This document shows positions 25,437-36,032 of a stretch of 64,000 nucleotides of DNA, in pieces. The stretch is from Synanceia verrucosa (taxonomy: Eukaryota > Chordata > Actinopteri > Perciformes > Synanceiidae). A model generated the notes under the pieces. That model ran no database searches, was not told the DNA's origin, and saw nothing but the letters and a program-made list of their open reading frames with translations. The translations under genes were made by a program, and so were the position numbers. Position 1 is the stretch's first letter. Each line of letters begins with the position of its first letter. Where the stretch lies: contig CM056550.1 of the NCBI GenBank assembly GCA_029721515.1, positions 20,211,119 to 20,275,118 of the forward strand. The letters are read 5' to 3'.

Positions 25437-27368
25437 GTTGTTTAGTCATGTTGAAGTCATATTACCGCGACATGCTTTCCATAATCATACTACCGTTTTT
25501 ACATTGTTATTTTGTGCTTGACATGATGTTTTGTTAAACCCAGCAAGTGGTTTCAAATGTGTGTTGTGTTTCCCATGAGATTAGGTTGATTGGTTGTCAA
25601 GAATGTCAGCTGGATTCAACTGATATATATCTAAATATCTAAAATATTTTAAGATGTTTTAAGGTTAGGTAACTTTGTTTTTGGTGTTGTATTTTATTTT
25701 GAAAGGAAAGTAGACCCAGATTCCCAGAAATGTAAACTGGAGGTTGAGCAAATGCAATGTTATGGAGCAGGATTAGGTCAGGGTTTACGATTTGGTCAAT
25801 CGGAAATGATTTCCCACTCGTACCAATAAATGTCAGACAGACTGGGGACAACTCTTCCATAGAAATAACATTTTATGGCATGGTGTGTTTTTGTATCCAT
25901 ACGTTCAACATCTGCAATTATAGTTTGCCGGAGGGGCTCAAAATGGACAGGCATGCATTTTTGTTTTCCCTCGTAAAAGCCATTGTGTTTGCCAGCAATA
26001 GATGACCAAACCCATGATTGAAAGAATTTTTTGTTTGAAAACGTAAGCTCTGTTGACTCAAGGTGGTCATGTTTTCTCATTCATTCATGGACGTGGACAC
26101 CAAGCTACAAATCTGCATGTGATGGTTAAAAATCGCCTGGAAACCCAACATTATTTCAGCAGGGAGGAAGAGACAGTCCATTTTGTAAATTGACTTCAGG
26201 AGGCTGCGGTCTTGCAATATCCTCGCCTCCCCCGTACACCCCTCTGTTGGGAGATACGCACAAAAGCAGGAAACCGAGCCTGTGAAGACGGCCGTGGATT
26301 TATGATGCGGAGGCAAGTGCGACTGAACAGGGCCTATTCCCATCTGGGCTGGGAGCCACCGCTGTACTCAGAGATTTATGACGAGGATGACACAGCTGAT
26401 TACTCTCGGTTACTGGAGAGAATTGGACATGGACCGGCTTCAGGGAACTTTATTGTGTGTATTTGTGTTTATGATATGGCAAATTGAAGCACAGTAACCC
26501 AGTTTTGTTTGACTCGTACTTCATCAAAACCTCCATGACCTCCATCACCCGAGTTTCCTGACTTGTAGTAAATGAATGATTGAATGAAGGGACAGAGGAA
26601 TGAGTGAATAAATAAATAAAAGTCACACACACAGACTGATGGAAAAAACACACTGAGTGTTGCGCATGCCGTCTCTGGATGTGAGGAGGCTTTGCCATGA
26701 CCCCGTAAACCGCATTTGTGCTGTGGACTTTTGCTTATTCCTCTTGACAAATCTGTGGTCTCGCCGTTACACTGTGGTCAAATCCTGGACTTTGAGAGTT
26801 CAGCCAAACCAAATAATGGCTGCACATTGGCTGAGGAGTTGCTTTGACCCCTCTGACCCTGTCTGGAGCATGCATCTGGATTATGGTCACAGCTCGCTGC
26901 AGAGTATCACCTTGTCCGATGCTACATGAAATGGCTCAACGCTCACTTGCCAGTTGCTAGCCACCATACTAAAACCCGCTAATAAAGAGGAATGAAAGAA
27001 ACACTCTTGTTCTCACCAGCTCAATAAATCACCGTGAGGTCAAGTTTAAGTGAAAACAGAAAATAAGTAACAAAGTGAAGCCAGATGTGTGTCTGTTTTC
27101 TGTGAACTAACGTTTAACGGACATAATGAGATTAAATCATTCGGTTAACACGTCATGTGTGCCAGTCTGAGCATCTTGTGCATTATTAAAAAACAGCCAG
27201 TTCTCATTCCCACACTTTGTCATGCTCATCAGTGTGTGATAGTAATGCACAAGGCCCTTTAGTGCCTGTATGAAACACACCAGGATTTCAATTAACTGCA
27301 GTGTAACGCCATCCGCTGCGATACTAAACGATCAGAAGTGGGGTGAGTGGCATCTGTTACGTTTTACT
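25437..27368. other. intergenic, one weak exon candidate
   Basis: No recognised gene. The only stretch with coding-like character is 26302-26454, listed separately. Confidence 0.4.
26302..26454 (+). other. possible coding exon, unidentified
   Basis: An open frame from ATG at 26302 encodes 51 residues beginning MMRRQVRLNRAYSHLGWE. It is rich in charged and aromatic residues (YSEIYDEDDTADYSRLLERI) without low complexity, and a GT suitable as a donor lies at 26455. The frame stays open upstream to 26212. I do not recognise the protein, see no strong acceptor and no promoter, and a frame this short can arise by chance. Left here because its composition is more protein-like than the other open frames in the region. 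Confidence 0.15.
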
Positions 27369-27822
27369 TTAACTTTTTGAGTGCCAAAGACATATTTTTT
27401 AAAAAAAAAAAACAACACTCGAGTGCCATAGATGTATATATACGTCTTTCATTTTTCAGCAGCCTGTGAGTAATGTTGGGGCTTCTGGGAGATGTAGTCG
27501 GGACATAAAAAGACACACAGCTCAGAGCAGGAAGTAGAGACGATCAAGATTAGAGAGCAAAACAAACAGAATCTGGACCAAAAGTGGTGTTTTTGGTGAA
27601 AGTGTCCTCTACTCTACCTCTGATAAAACAAGAATGGAACAAGATAAAAACAAACTTTTTTCATGATGAAATAGAGAGTCTCTTCTTTCATTTGAGCTAT
27701 TCAGTGTTTTCAGAGTCATAGTACAAAATATTCTGTGGGTCCTGAAATATGACTCAAAATGGACACAAAATGGCACAAGGCACTTTTTGTTTTTTAAAAA
27801 CAGCTGGCACTCATTGAGTTAA
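27369..27822 (-). mobile_element. TTAA-flanked MITE, complete, reversed
   Basis: Bounded by TTAA at 27369-27372 and 27819-27822. The left end TTAACTTTTTGAGTGCCAAA is the family right end reversed; the right end is GCTGGCACTCATTGAGTTAA. Landmarks run in reverse order: GGGGCTTCTGGGAGATGTAG, CAGGAAGTAGAGACGATCA, CTCTACCTCTGATAAAACA, TGACTCAAAATGG. No coding capacity. Confidence 0.85.
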
Positions 27823-29401
27823 CATTACAGTCACCTGTTTGTGTTGCGAGTCACCAACATTCAGATTCATTTTCACTTCACAATCATAGTATTTTAAACC
27901 GGACAATGTTCCTTTGCCCATACCTAAACAAGTGTTTTTGTTGCCTAAACCTAAGCAAAAGTTTTTGTTTGAATTGACAACTTTCATCACGTTTTAACTA
28001 TGACTATAAAGTGTCAGAATGCAACAAGTTTGATGAGAAAGCGTTGTTAAAAATCACCCCATGCTCGTCGATGGTAGCACACATCTACATTTTTATCTTA
28101 GTTTTATGTTGGGTGGAAGTGGTCGAAGCCTGTCAGCGAAGAGAAAGGACAGACACATACATTGCTTGACATCAACTTGGAATAAGTATGGTTTTCTCAC
28201 AAACCACTTGCCCCTCCCAAAGCCTACTTTTAGGCCTTTGGGAGACATAGAGTCCATTCCATAGGTCTCATTTCTCTTTGCTGTTTGGATGAGACTTTGG
28301 GTGAAAGGGGTGGCTCTGTGTGATTGATGAGCCGTGGCCAATTAGAGGCTTAGCCTCGGAGGCCCACAAAGACACCAACGATCTCAGACATAAACACTGG
28401 CGTCCTCGTGATACCTGTTGTCCATGGAAAGAGGGCAGGCCTCTGGCCGGCAGCTGGGAAAGGATAACAGCTCTCCTCTGGAGGTTTTGAATGCTTCGCC
28501 GGCTCAAAATATCTTTAAAAGGAAGTCAGATTTTGTCCCACAGGGAAATTCCATGGGTGATGTCCAGCGTGGTGCCATCCCAGTGGGGGTAGGGTGGCGG
28601 GCGGCTGCTCCATCTGACACCCTGCGGTTGACAAGCAACAGGGCGCCAGCCGGAGGCTCGTTAGACAAACTATGACAACAAGATGTTGCCCTTGAAAATC
28701 AATTATCAACAGGAGCGCGCCTATGCATCTGTTTCTGCTTGGAGTTATGCAGCAGTGTCTGCCTCTTTCTGTGTTTTTAAAAGGTCTGACTCCACCGCCA
28801 CTCGGATGGTCATCCCTGTGGGATTAGTGATGGCACTAAAGTCTCTGGGACGGGCTTGTAAATCAGAGCAGATGAACTGGGGCGATGACAAGTCTGGGAG
28901 GCCTCTGTTATTTGACTACACCGTTTATTGGGGCTTCCTGGGAGGGGGTGTCTCATTATATAGGCGCTTAGTGTGTTCCCCAGTGTGAGACATGTAGCTT
29001 AAAAAATGATTTGGCCATTTGGTGAGAGCCATATGTGTTCAGCAGGCTGTTTGTGTGGAGTAACAGGGACTTTCTTATTAATGTCTATTAATGATCCTTC
29101 AGCGCTTTGCTTACACGACCTGGGGCCCATGCTACCTTCAATTGATTCAACATGTCACCTTTTCACCACAAAGTGCCAAGGAGCTGTGTGTTAAATAGAA
29201 AACAGAGTAAATTCCTGGACCCTTGAAATTACTAAATTTCACAGTAAACCAGACAGCCGGAGATCCTAACACTGTACTAACAGCCATCAATCTTACTGAC
29301 ATCTGCTTTCTACTTCAGTTTGTTCTCCTTGACAAACTGAGGTACGGAAAAGATGTTGCTTTTCATTTGCTCAGTCTAAATTCTTATTTTTTTTCTTCTA
29401 T
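27823..29401. other. intergenic, no gene seen
   Basis: No recognised exon. The 28420-28990 part is relatively GC-rich, with overlapping open frames on both strands (28418-28675 plus, 28683-28988 plus, 28515-28709 minus) but no domain or splice evidence. Confidence 0.4.
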
Positions 29402-29842
29402 GCTACGTTCAGACTGCAGGGCTTAATGCTCAGTTTGGATTTTTTTGTGAAATCCGATATTTTTGCAAGATTGTTCAATTAAATGTGACTTGTATGTGAT
29501 CTCCAGTGTGAACTTTAAACGCCCCAAAAGTGTCCCGCATGCGCATTGGAGGACACGACTTCACACGCAGCGAGCGTGCTCAGTGTTTACGGAAGTAAAA
29601 ATGGACGCTAGCGGTGGAGAGACGCAGAATAGTGATGTTTGTCGCTTGTTGATGACGTGTAGGTTGGATGAATGCGACTTGGCCGTTCAGACTGAAGTAT
29701 GTCAAATGATCAGATATGTTTCGGTTTTAGGATGACATATCCAAGTGGCCTGGTTGCATTTGAAAAAATTGGATCTGTGTCATTCAGACTGTAATTAAAA
29801 GATCAGATACAAGTCGCATAGGGGCTGGACTCTGAATGTAGC
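29402..29842. mobile_element. hAT-like non-autonomous element
   Basis: The left end GCTACGTTCAGACTGCAGGG is mirrored on the right by GGACTCTGAATGTAGC, an imperfect inverted repeat. Interior phrases such as TTCAGACTGAAGT and GGATCTGTGTCATTCAGACT repeat sub-terminally. The open frame at 29463-29735 lies inside it and is not regarded as a gene. The class is by analogy with GTTCAGACTGCAGG-ended teleost elements. Confidence 0.5.
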
Positions 29843-30436
29843 CTAATATAATCATATTTTACTATTAATCCAAACACACAGAACTCCTAACTCGTCCTTA
29901 CACTATCGGTGCTATCTTTCCCTGGCTGACATCAGCCTGCTTTTACTCTGATAGACTACATGTCATCACCCTCATACAACACAAGCCTTGACTACTATTG
30001 TGTCTTTGTTTCTCTCTAGAGAGGATGTTTACAGCCATTTCATTTTTTTTCAAGACGCAGTGAAAGCAGTGTGATAAAAGGCCCTCACACTGAGACCACC
30101 ACCAGAGGTAGAATCACTATAAAGATCCTTTGAAAGACCCCTCTGGGTGGAACAGACCTCACAAAAGTCCTCCTATTGTTCCTTGGCTATTCCACTCCAT
30201 TCTGTCCATCTGTTATTCAGGTCCTGTCTTTTGGCTCACCTTATGGACAGAAGGCCTTAAAAGTATGTTTGGCTTTGTCTGTACTCACTGGAGTGGATCG
30301 TCCAATCATCTAAACAAGGAGAGCTTCCTGACTTTAGAACATTTCACTAAATCCCAAAAACTCTCTTCCTGTCCTGCATTGTGTTGTTATGAAAATAAAA
30401 ATGTTTTTCCAATCCAAGTAGCACTATTTTTTGTAG

Positions 30437-30474
30437 ATCTATCGATCTATCTATCTATCTATCTATCTATCTAT
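30437..30474. repeat. (CTAT)n microsatellite
   Basis: About nine tetranucleotide units, with one interruption (ATCG) near the left edge. Confidence 0.95.
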
Positions 30475-32119
30475 GCTGCTTTGCAGGTAACTTGTAACTT
30501 GTAACACCAACTTGTACAGTGGACATGGATGAGCTCCAGCTGCCAGACTAATAGTCAGGTTAAGGAATTTAACACCTCACACTCATCATCAAGGGTTAAA
30601 CTGTCCCTGGATGCAATGAAGAAATGTTATTCCATTAAGGTCCAGAACAGGAGGGGCAGCTGGGTCCTCTTGAATGAGCCTGTCTGTTAATGTGAGGCCC
30701 TGACATTGTGTGAGGATGTCAGTCATCTGTAGTGGTCGCTTACACATTGCTATACAAAAGATTATGGTTTGACACAGCGCCCTGCGCGGCCATAAACTTG
30801 GCAGGTTTGATAGCGTACCCTCAGAGACTGCATTTCTGCAGCCTGGCAGAAGCAAAACGAAGAAAAACACGGAGCTATGAAATTGTATAACAGTACCCTG
30901 GAAAATAAATACTGTGGTGCAAAACCAAGCAATAAACCTTCTTTTCAGCACTCACATTAAAACAGAGCTTGAAGAGGTTGACCGGGTCGATGTGCAATGA
31001 GATCTTGTAGCACACAATAGTTATCTCCTGTAATAAAGGTGCTCATGTGCTTGGATGGCCTCGTGTGCATTGTTGGCATTCACTATCGCCTGCATCTTGA
31101 TGGTGCATGAAGATTACACCGTGCAATCTTAGCAGGGGAGGAGGAGCTGGCAGCAGAGTGGAGTGAATGACATGAATCAGGTGAAATGGATGCACAGCAT
31201 GGATTGCAGTCCACAGACACATGTGCATTTAAAGGGTATTTGCACCATTCATAAAGCAAACCACGCATGTCATGTATATTAAATACTGAATACCACACCT
31301 GTAAAGTACATGATGATTGCAAAATATGGTTACCTTGAATTTGATTAGCAAATACACATCAAGGAATTGTTTTTTTCCTTTATGCAGACCTCTACAATCA
31401 AAGCAGTGCATAATGATTTTCCCCCTGTGTCTGTAAAATGTTATCGTTCGAGGAAATGAAACACCGTGCCGAAACAGACAATCCTACTTTTTCATTATGT
31501 TTGTTTGAATAAAGCCAGGCTGCAAAGTGAAAGCAGCGCAGAGGATATTAATCAGAAGGTTTCCATCTTGTAGGACGTGGCAGCCAGGGCCAGCGAGATG
31601 ATCATACACATAAATAACAGGCCAAACGGCGGGGCCAGTCAGAGGACGTACAAGGGCAGGAGGCAGAAGGCTAGACATTGAATTAGATGCCAATTAAATG
31701 AATCCCCTTAACTCAGATTTATTGGTCAGTGACAGAGGTTTTCTGCTAACCTTACTTCTGAAAAAATAAAAGTCCAACTGGTAAATGCACTACTTCACTA
31801 CTTCTAGTTCCTCTTGAAATCATTACAATAAGATGCTACAGTCAGACCTGTTTAGCAGGGTATTCCCCATCGTTTCAGCTGGTCACCTTGACCAAAATGA
31901 GAAACACTATCATAAGAAATTAATAAACCTTTTATGAAATTGAATGTAAAGGAGGTAAACTTTTTTACACACCAGATATCACATGTGACTGTTTTATCAC
32001 TGGTGTATCACATTCTGACTATCAAAACAACTAGATGAGATGCATCTGAATATGGAATTATTTTGAGATGCCATTGCAGAAAAAGCACAGGTATCAATAA
32101 TAACAACAATAACACGCTG

Positions 32120-32151
32120 AGGAAGGAAGGAAGGATGGAAGGAAGGAAGGA
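32120..32151. repeat. (GGAA)n microsatellite
   Basis: Short GGAA array with a single GGAT interruption. Confidence 0.9.
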
Positions 32152-32223
32152 ATAATATGAAAAGTCCTGCTTTAATATATTTAGGAAAATGTATTTAAAG
32201 GATTAAAAGTGGGAGTCATGAAA

Positions 32224-32270
32224 AATGTTCCCTGTGACTGTTACACTAGGTAACAGTCACAGGGAACATT
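32224..32270. repeat. perfect palindrome, first copy
   Basis: Arms of 21 bp (AATGTTCCCTGTGACTGTTA plus C, and its exact complement) flank a 5-base loop ACTAG. Confidence 0.95.
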
Positions 32271-32717
32271 GATTACTATTACTCATGCATGTATTAAGTT
32301 GGTTGCAGTACAGCTAATTTATTTTGTCTCAGACTGCAAATAATGATTTTTATTCATCATGGATTAATTTGCGGATTATTTTCTCCACTCACTGATCAAA
32401 TTGATATACATTCCACCTCTGCTTTTACGAATTTGAAGAATCAATGTTTGTGAAATGAACTACTTCTATTATATTCCCCCAGTGAATATGAGTTATTTTG
32501 CTGTGTTATTTCTTTAATGTGATTCTAAATTAAATATTACGGGAGCGTATTGCATTCACTTGACGAAAAAACAAAACAAAAGTTTTCTGAGTAATTAATT
32601 TATTTGTGTTTTTCTGAGTAATTATTTTTTGGTTTGTTTATAGGGGTAATTATTTCTGTTTTTCTGAGTAATTTATTATTTTTTTTTGTTTTGTTTTGTT
32701 TGTGTTTTGTTCACAGG

Positions 32718-32776
32718 GTAATCAATGTTCCCTGTGACTGTTACACTAGGTAACAGTCACAGGGAACATTGATTAC
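32718..32776. repeat. perfect palindrome, second copy, longer arms
   Basis: Here the arms reach 27 bp: GTAATC precedes the 21-bp arm at 32718-32723 and GATTAC follows the other arm at 32771-32776. The 5-base loop ACTAG is unchanged. The left six bases belong to the spacer, not to the duplicated block. Confidence 0.95.
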
Positions 32777-33197
32777 TATTACTCATGCATGTATTAAGTT
32801 GGTTGCAGTACAGCTAATTTATTTTGTCTCAGACTGCAAATAATGATTTTTATTCATCATGGATTAATTTGCGGATTATTTTCTCCACTCACTGATCAAA
32901 TTGATATACATTCCACCTCTGCTTTTACGAATTTGAAGAATCAATGTTTGTGAAATGAACTACTTCTATTATATTCCCCCAGTGAATATGAGTTATTTTG
33001 CTGTGTTATTTCTTTAATGTGATTCTAAATTAAATATTACGGGAGCGTATTGCATTCACTTGACGAAAAAACAAAACAAAAGTTTTCTGAGTAATTAATT
33101 TATTTGTGTTTTTCTGAGTAGTTATTTTTTGGTTTGTTTATAGGGGTAATTATTTCTGTTTTTCTGAGTAATTTATTATTTTTTTTTGTTTTGTTTT

Positions 33198-33492
33198 TGG
33201 GAGTATTTTCCCCCTGTTTTTCATTGTAATTTCATTTTTATGGTTGGTTTTTCGGGATGATTTTTTTCTGATTTTCGAAATAATTGTTTTTCCCATGTTT
33301 TTTTTTCCAGAATAATTTCCTGTTATGTTTTTTTTTTTTCTTTTTCAATTTTTCTGAGTATATTTAATATTTGTTAATATACTCTTTCTGTTTTACAGTA
33401 TTACTACAGAGTCTGTTAATATGATTAATACATATAATTTAATTTTGATGGTTCTTCTTTTTATAATAATTAAATAAGTGTCTGCAGCGCGC
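33198..33492. other. T-rich spacer before the cox10 promoter
   Basis: Degenerate T-rich sequence with echoes of the TTTTCTGAGTA unit to about 33360, then AT-rich DNA. No gene. Base composition changes sharply to CpG-containing sequence at about 33487. Confidence 0.6.
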
Positions 33493-33569
33493 TGACGTCA
33501 CAGACGTGATGACGTTTGGTGCCCCGGAAGTTGTTTCTGCGCTTCACCCAACGAGGTCAAAATGGCGGC
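33493..33569 (+). promoter_or_regulatory. cox10: cox10 core promoter: CRE, ETS and YY1 motifs
   Basis: A palindromic CRE, TGACGTCA, lies at 33493-33500 with a half-site TGACG at 33510-33514. An ETS/NRF-2 (GABP) site CCGGAAGT is at 33524-33531, and a YY1-type AAAATGGCGGC at 33559-33569. There is no TATA box at a suitable distance. GABP, CREB and YY1 sites are established features of nuclear genes for respiratory-chain proteins, which fits a cytochrome oxidase assembly gene. YY1 motifs in TATA-less promoters usually lie just downstream of the transcription start, so initiation is inferred at about 33540-33560. The sites are seen; factor binding is inferred. Confidence 0.65.
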
Positions 33570-33582
33570 TTGCTACATGTGA
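33562..33582 (+). other. upstream ORF 1 in cox10 leader
   Basis: Six codons, MAACYM, then TGA. The ATG is the one inside the YY1 motif and has a good initiation context (A at -3, G at +4). It lies in the mRNA only if transcription starts upstream of 33562. It is out of frame with the main start. Confidence 0.4.
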
Positions 33583-33607
33583 AGGGGACTAGACGGGAAT
33601 CGCCTTT

Positions 33608-33628
33608 ATGACTCGAGAACATGTATAA
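33608..33628 (+). other. upstream ORF 2 overlapping the cox10 start
   Basis: Six codons, MTREHV, then TAA at 33626-33628. It overlaps the main ATG (33621) by 8 bases in another frame. Its context is weak (T at -3, A at +4). Confidence 0.4.
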
Positions 33629-33651
33629 AACGCCATGTAGCAGACTGTCAG
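33621..33651 (+). CDS. cox10: cox10 exon 1 (coding part): heme O synthase
   Basis: COX10 transfers a farnesyl group to protoheme (heme B) to make heme O, the first step toward heme A for cytochrome c oxidase. It is an integral protein of the mitochondrial inner membrane. This exon gives MYKTPCSRLS plus the first base of a glycine codon; the donor is G|GTAACT and the intron is phase 1. The ATG is chosen because it is the last ATG in the correct frame before the splice, and an in-frame TGA at 33609-33611 excludes an earlier start in this exon. The human protein likewise begins with a very short first coding exon. The first acidic residue of the joined protein is D40, and K3, R8, K16, K18 and R31 precede it, as expected for a mitochondrial presequence. 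The exon is short and weakly conserved, so this call rests on splice logic more than on homology. Confidence 0.75.
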
Positions 33652-34521
33652 GTAACTCAAGAGGAGATGTGATATACTGTTTAACATACCGCAGCATTAC
33701 AAAGTCTTTTTAACCTTATGCCCGCTGACAATAGTCTTTGAAGCTAAGGCGGAAGCTAGCAGGCTAGCTTAGCATATAGCTATCTATAGAAGAGGTGTTT
33801 GGCTGGAAGCTAGAAGTGACCTTACATAGAAGTCATCCGCATCTGCAGAGAACAGACATAGCAAATGCATTTTAGATTTTTAACTTTACGTTTTAGCTTT
33901 TTACTTAAAATGTTATTTTTCAAAAATCATTAAAAATCAATATATATAGTAACAGTTATGTGATAATTTTTGACTGTTACGGGACAAACCGATATGACAA
34001 CAACGTTGTTTACATCACCTCCGTGTTTATATCACACAGTGAGGAAATGGGAATAGTAGAGACCTTTTTGCAGACACAGCAGTCTTTGTTATGGCGGTTT
34101 TCTTTTAAAACTGGGTCTGACATGGAGTTACGTTAATTTTAGTTTTTGATAATGTTGATATGTCATATGCAACGCTACCCAGACTGATCCCTACCGTTAA
34201 GCTGTTTAGAGTTTAATGAGCTGTGCTGTTAACCTGATTTTGGCGTTGTGTATATGTGGGATTTTCACATTATTTGCACCTTATCATTTTTGTTATCTTA
34301 GACTTTAATATTTTCACTCATCTCACTTTGTATTGCTACCGCTTAACTGCACCTTTCCTCAGGATAACTGACATATTACATTACATATAGGCTATTATGT
34401 TCCAAATAAGATTAAGTCTGTATTTGTTTTATTGATTTTTTGTTGTGTGTATATTGTTTTATGACAGAACCAATTAGTATTTATTATAATAATTGAACTC
34501 TGTGTTTTGCATTTCTTGTAG
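33652..34521 (+). other. cox10 intron 1
   Basis: 870 bp, GTAACT to TTTCTTGTAG. AT-rich. No gene or repeat recognised inside. Confidence 0.75.
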
Positions 34522-34658
34522 GTTTGGTTGGTGTAAAACAGAAATTATTTCAAAATGTTCCTCAGTGTAACCAGACCGCTCGCAGCCTTCTTCAGCTGCA
34601 CAGAAGAGATCCATCAAACTGGCTGACGTACCAGCACCTCAACTTCCTGAAACGCCAG
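34522..34658 (+). CDS. cox10: cox10 exon 2
   Basis: 137 bp, entered in phase 1 and left in phase 0 (donor GTATCT). It encodes residues 11-56, starting GLVGVKQKLFQNVPQ and ending WLTYQHLNFLKRQ. The last block corresponds to human WITFQHFSFLKR, a recognisable vertebrate COX10 signature just before YVT. The stretch is basic, with its only acid at D40, and completes the mitochondrial targeting region. Open reading continues past 34658 into the intron, so the exon end is set by the GT donor and by the homology. Confidence 0.92.
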
Positions 34659-34753
34659 GTATCTCTCACTGGACCTAATGAATTTAAATTTCTGTACTCA
34701 TTTTATTGACATATCAAGTTATAACTCACCTTGTGCACTTGGTGTCCTTTCAG

Positions 34754-35150
34754 TATGTAACAAAGAACACCAGTGAGCTTCACCAACGTGCCATCCCAAA
34801 AGCTGCTCCTGCCCTGACAATAGTGGACGATAGAGACGACAGTGTTGAAAGACAGGTGCAGAGAATACCAACTATCGATCCTGTGGCTTCAGACGCTGTT
34901 TCACAACCAGAGGATGTCACCACTGAAGCACATCCTGGGATATCCACCTTAAAGCCCAATACACAAGATGTGGCATTACAGGAAGATTCCGTATCTCGTA
35001 CGTCTGTGACTTCAGATGAGACTCCACACATCCAAGTGGAGACGGATGAGGCAAGGGAGGCACGTCTAGACAGACAGTGGAAGCAGCTGAAGGTCGATGT
35101 GGCGGACTTGCCAGATATCTATGCCAGGCTTGCCAAAATCAAACTCACAG
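34754..35150 (+). CDS. cox10: cox10 exon 3
   Basis: 397 bp, phase 0 to phase 1. The acceptor is CCTTTCAG and the donor ACAG|GTAGAG. It encodes residues 57-188 plus one base. It opens YVTKNTSELHQ and ends DLPDIYARLAKIKLT, close to human DLPGILARLSKIKLT. Residues about 68-160 form a hydrophilic Asp/Ser/Thr/Pro-rich linker with no obvious fold, the variable N-terminal region of vertebrate COX10. The segment W-K-Q-L-K-V-D before the conserved block matches human W-K-E-M-K. The catalytic membrane domain starts in the next exon. Confidence 0.95.
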
Positions 35151-36032
35151 GTAGAGCTCATCTTTCTTTTGCCATATTATGGTGATTGATACAATCAAAG
35201 AGTAACTAGAAATGCATACAGAATCTCATATATCACAACTATGACCTAAGTTTGTCAATAAGCCAGATGGATGGCCATTGTATGTACCTGCTCATATGTC
35301 ATATATAGAATAAAACCTTCAAAACCTTCATGTTCTTTAAGTGAATAAGTCAGTTTAACTACTGTCACATTGCTAGGCACTGTCACAGGAGATGACCTGA
35401 AACATAATCCACTTCTGTGCATTTCATCAGGTGTGCTCAGTGTGTACCAACAATACATTTCTTAAATGTTAACGCAAGATTTATGAAGTATGCTACTTTC
35501 AGCGAAGCCTCAGCGCTATGGGGCAGTTATCATGACACATGGTATATCATTATTTGCCCAGGGGGCTAACGTAATTTTTGTTATATGTTTCTGTGTTAAA
35601 AACTACAGACATCTGGATGAGTTTTTTTTTTAAAGAATAAGTCAAAAATGGTTGTATTTGAGTGGAACCATTTTTCACAGCAACAAATGTTACATTATTG
35701 ATTCCTATTTGAAGTGGGCTACTATGCCATGACTCAGGTGTGGTTTCACTCTCAATAATGTACTATAATTTGTTGCTGTGTTCCAGATGAATTTTCTCTG
35801 TCACCCTTACACATATGTTGATTCTGACACTTTTGTAGCAAACTCTCGGGTGTTTGTGTCATATTCGATCAAATTTATTCACACAGCTCTATTTATTTGT
35901 AACCTATTTATTTTGGGTATGTCATTTTCGGACAGGATGCAGGACAGTAGGCCCAGTGATCAAGAGGATAGAAAGTAATACTCAAAAAAAGATACGTTCA
36001 ATCTAATTAGTTCTCTTGCTTTGTGCTTTCAG
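35151..36032 (+). other. cox10 intron 3
   Basis: 882 bp, GTAGAG to GTGCTTTCAG. No repeat or gene recognised; small open frames at 35255-35458 (-) and 35778-35978 (+) are not supported. Confidence 0.85.

Larger units (their letters stand above)
29843..32223. other. intergenic, no gene seen
   Basis: No gene recognised. Open frames of 120-124 codons (30130-30504 plus, running into a CTAT microsatellite; 30589-30951 minus) show no known domain. Confidence 0.45.
32224..33197. repeat. 500-bp tandem duplication upstream of cox10
   Basis: The 474 bp at 32224-32697 are repeated at 32724-33197 with an offset of exactly 500. Reading side by side I find one substitution (GAGTAATTATT against GAGTAGTTATT). 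A 26-bp spacer at 32698-32723 is not repeated after the second copy. Each copy opens with a perfect palindrome and ends in a T-rich block with TTTTTCTGAGTAATT repeated. The near identity means a recent duplication or an assembly artefact. Confidence 0.95.

Noticed and set aside
32224..32270. Palindrome as a Helitron end or transcription terminator
   Set aside because: The arms are far longer than a Helitron 3' hairpin, no CTRR end follows, and intrinsic terminators of this type are not a feature of vertebrate Pol II genes.
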